Part shown: piece by piece, positions 63,833-64,000 of the stretch
Layout of the letters: each line of letters begins with the position of its first letter
How positions within the stretch are numbered: the first letter of the stretch is position 1
Position numbers and translations under genes: made by a program
Notes under the pieces: model-generated
Seen by the model: the letters and a program-made list of their open reading frames with translations, nothing else
Database searches by the model: none
What the model was told of the DNA's origin: nothing
Source of the DNA: Haloterrigena sp. H1
Lineage (GTDB): Archaea > Halobacteriota > Halobacteria > Halobacteriales > Natrialbaceae
Direction of reading: 5' to 3'
Assembly (NCBI RefSeq): GCF_005938085.1
Contig: NZ_SMZK01000001.1
Coordinates: 1,674,001 to 1,738,000 of the forward strand
Length of the DNA: 64,000 nucleotides

Positions 63833-64000
63833 CGGCTCATCGTACTGGAACGGCGGGGAAGGGGATTATGCCGGAATGTGCCATCTCCGTATCATCGACG
63901 CGACTGGGCGCATCCGCTACCCGTCATCGCAAGGTCCCGGATCGCGATCGACACGCCGCTTCGAGGCCGTCAGCGGACCGTCGTGACCGGGACCGGCGAG
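63833..64000. other. Upstream region at the window end
   Basis: 168 nt with no convincing reading frame on either strand within the visible part. It would hold the promoter of the SGNH gene. Sequence outside the window could reveal another gene. Confidence 0.4.

Overview
The window is 64 kb of haloarchaeal chromosome (class Halobacteria). The proteins are strongly acidic, CTCGAG-rich codon runs are everywhere, many promoters are leaderless with a TATA box about 25-28 nt before the start codon, and the gene set is archaeal: topoisomerase VI, RFC large subunit, XPB-Bax1, form III RuBisCO, ferredoxin-dependent 2-oxoacid oxidoreductase, HTH-10 and HalOD1 proteins. The style suggests Natrialbales, but that is a guess. 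Most of the window is ordinary core genome with short intergenic gaps, and no transposase or CRISPR array is visible.

Layout. 1-5.4 kb: end of a UbiA prenyltransferase, sucCD, a CxxC mini-protein, a repeat-bearing acidic protein and RuBisCO. 5.5-7.7 kb: a membrane protein and an amidase. 7.7-12.0 kb: a biotin operon, bioB-bioU-like-bioF-bioD, lacking bioA. 12.0-21.1 kb: zinc finger, rfcL, GCS2 ligase, lipoprotein, CNNM/CBS protein, DUF457-like membrane protein, UbiB kinase and an XRE regulator. 21.3-24.9 kb: korB-korA and a small flavoprotein. 25.1-28.0 kb: methylmalonyl-CoA epimerase, a decayed STAS-like gene and the mutase large subunit. 28.0-36.3 kb: small proteins, HAD, MFS, a frameshifted FAD-Rieske protein, a truncated AMP-ligase-like protein and a ZIP transporter. 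36.4-42.8 kb: grpE, dnaK and dnaJ, split by an HTH-10 regulator and an alpha/beta hydrolase. 43.3-47.5 kb: XPB helicase and Bax1 with a frameshifted GIDE-like membrane gene between them. 47.5-53.2 kb: response regulator, zinc ribbon, MOSC protein, HalOD1, a cupredoxin-PQQ sugar dehydrogenase fusion and Lrp. 53.5-53.7 kb: tRNA-Glu with a duplicated 3' end. 54-63.8 kb: FAH, metallo-hydrolase, top6A/top6B, DsrE, dihydrolipoyl-dehydrogenase-like, a K+-channel-like protein and an SGNH-like surface enzyme.

Carbon metabolism links several loci. KorAB makes succinyl-CoA from 2-oxoglutarate, SucCD converts it to succinate, and the mutase and epimerase feed methylmalonyl-CoA into the same pool.

The most unusual signal is a family of about 80-bp palindromic elements. 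There are five full copies and one half copy. The outer arms are conserved (atacggtctgctgtca on one side, the complement of atacggactcctgtca on the other), while the inner stems differ in sequence but mostly stay self-complementary. The same arm always faces the 3' end of a neighbouring gene, in three copies overlapping its stop codon. Two same-orientation copies bracket the regulator/hydrolase block that separates dnaK from dnaJ. Other points are the likely suicide enzyme BioU, a tRNA-Glu attachment-site-like scar, one pseudogene and two apparent frameshifts.
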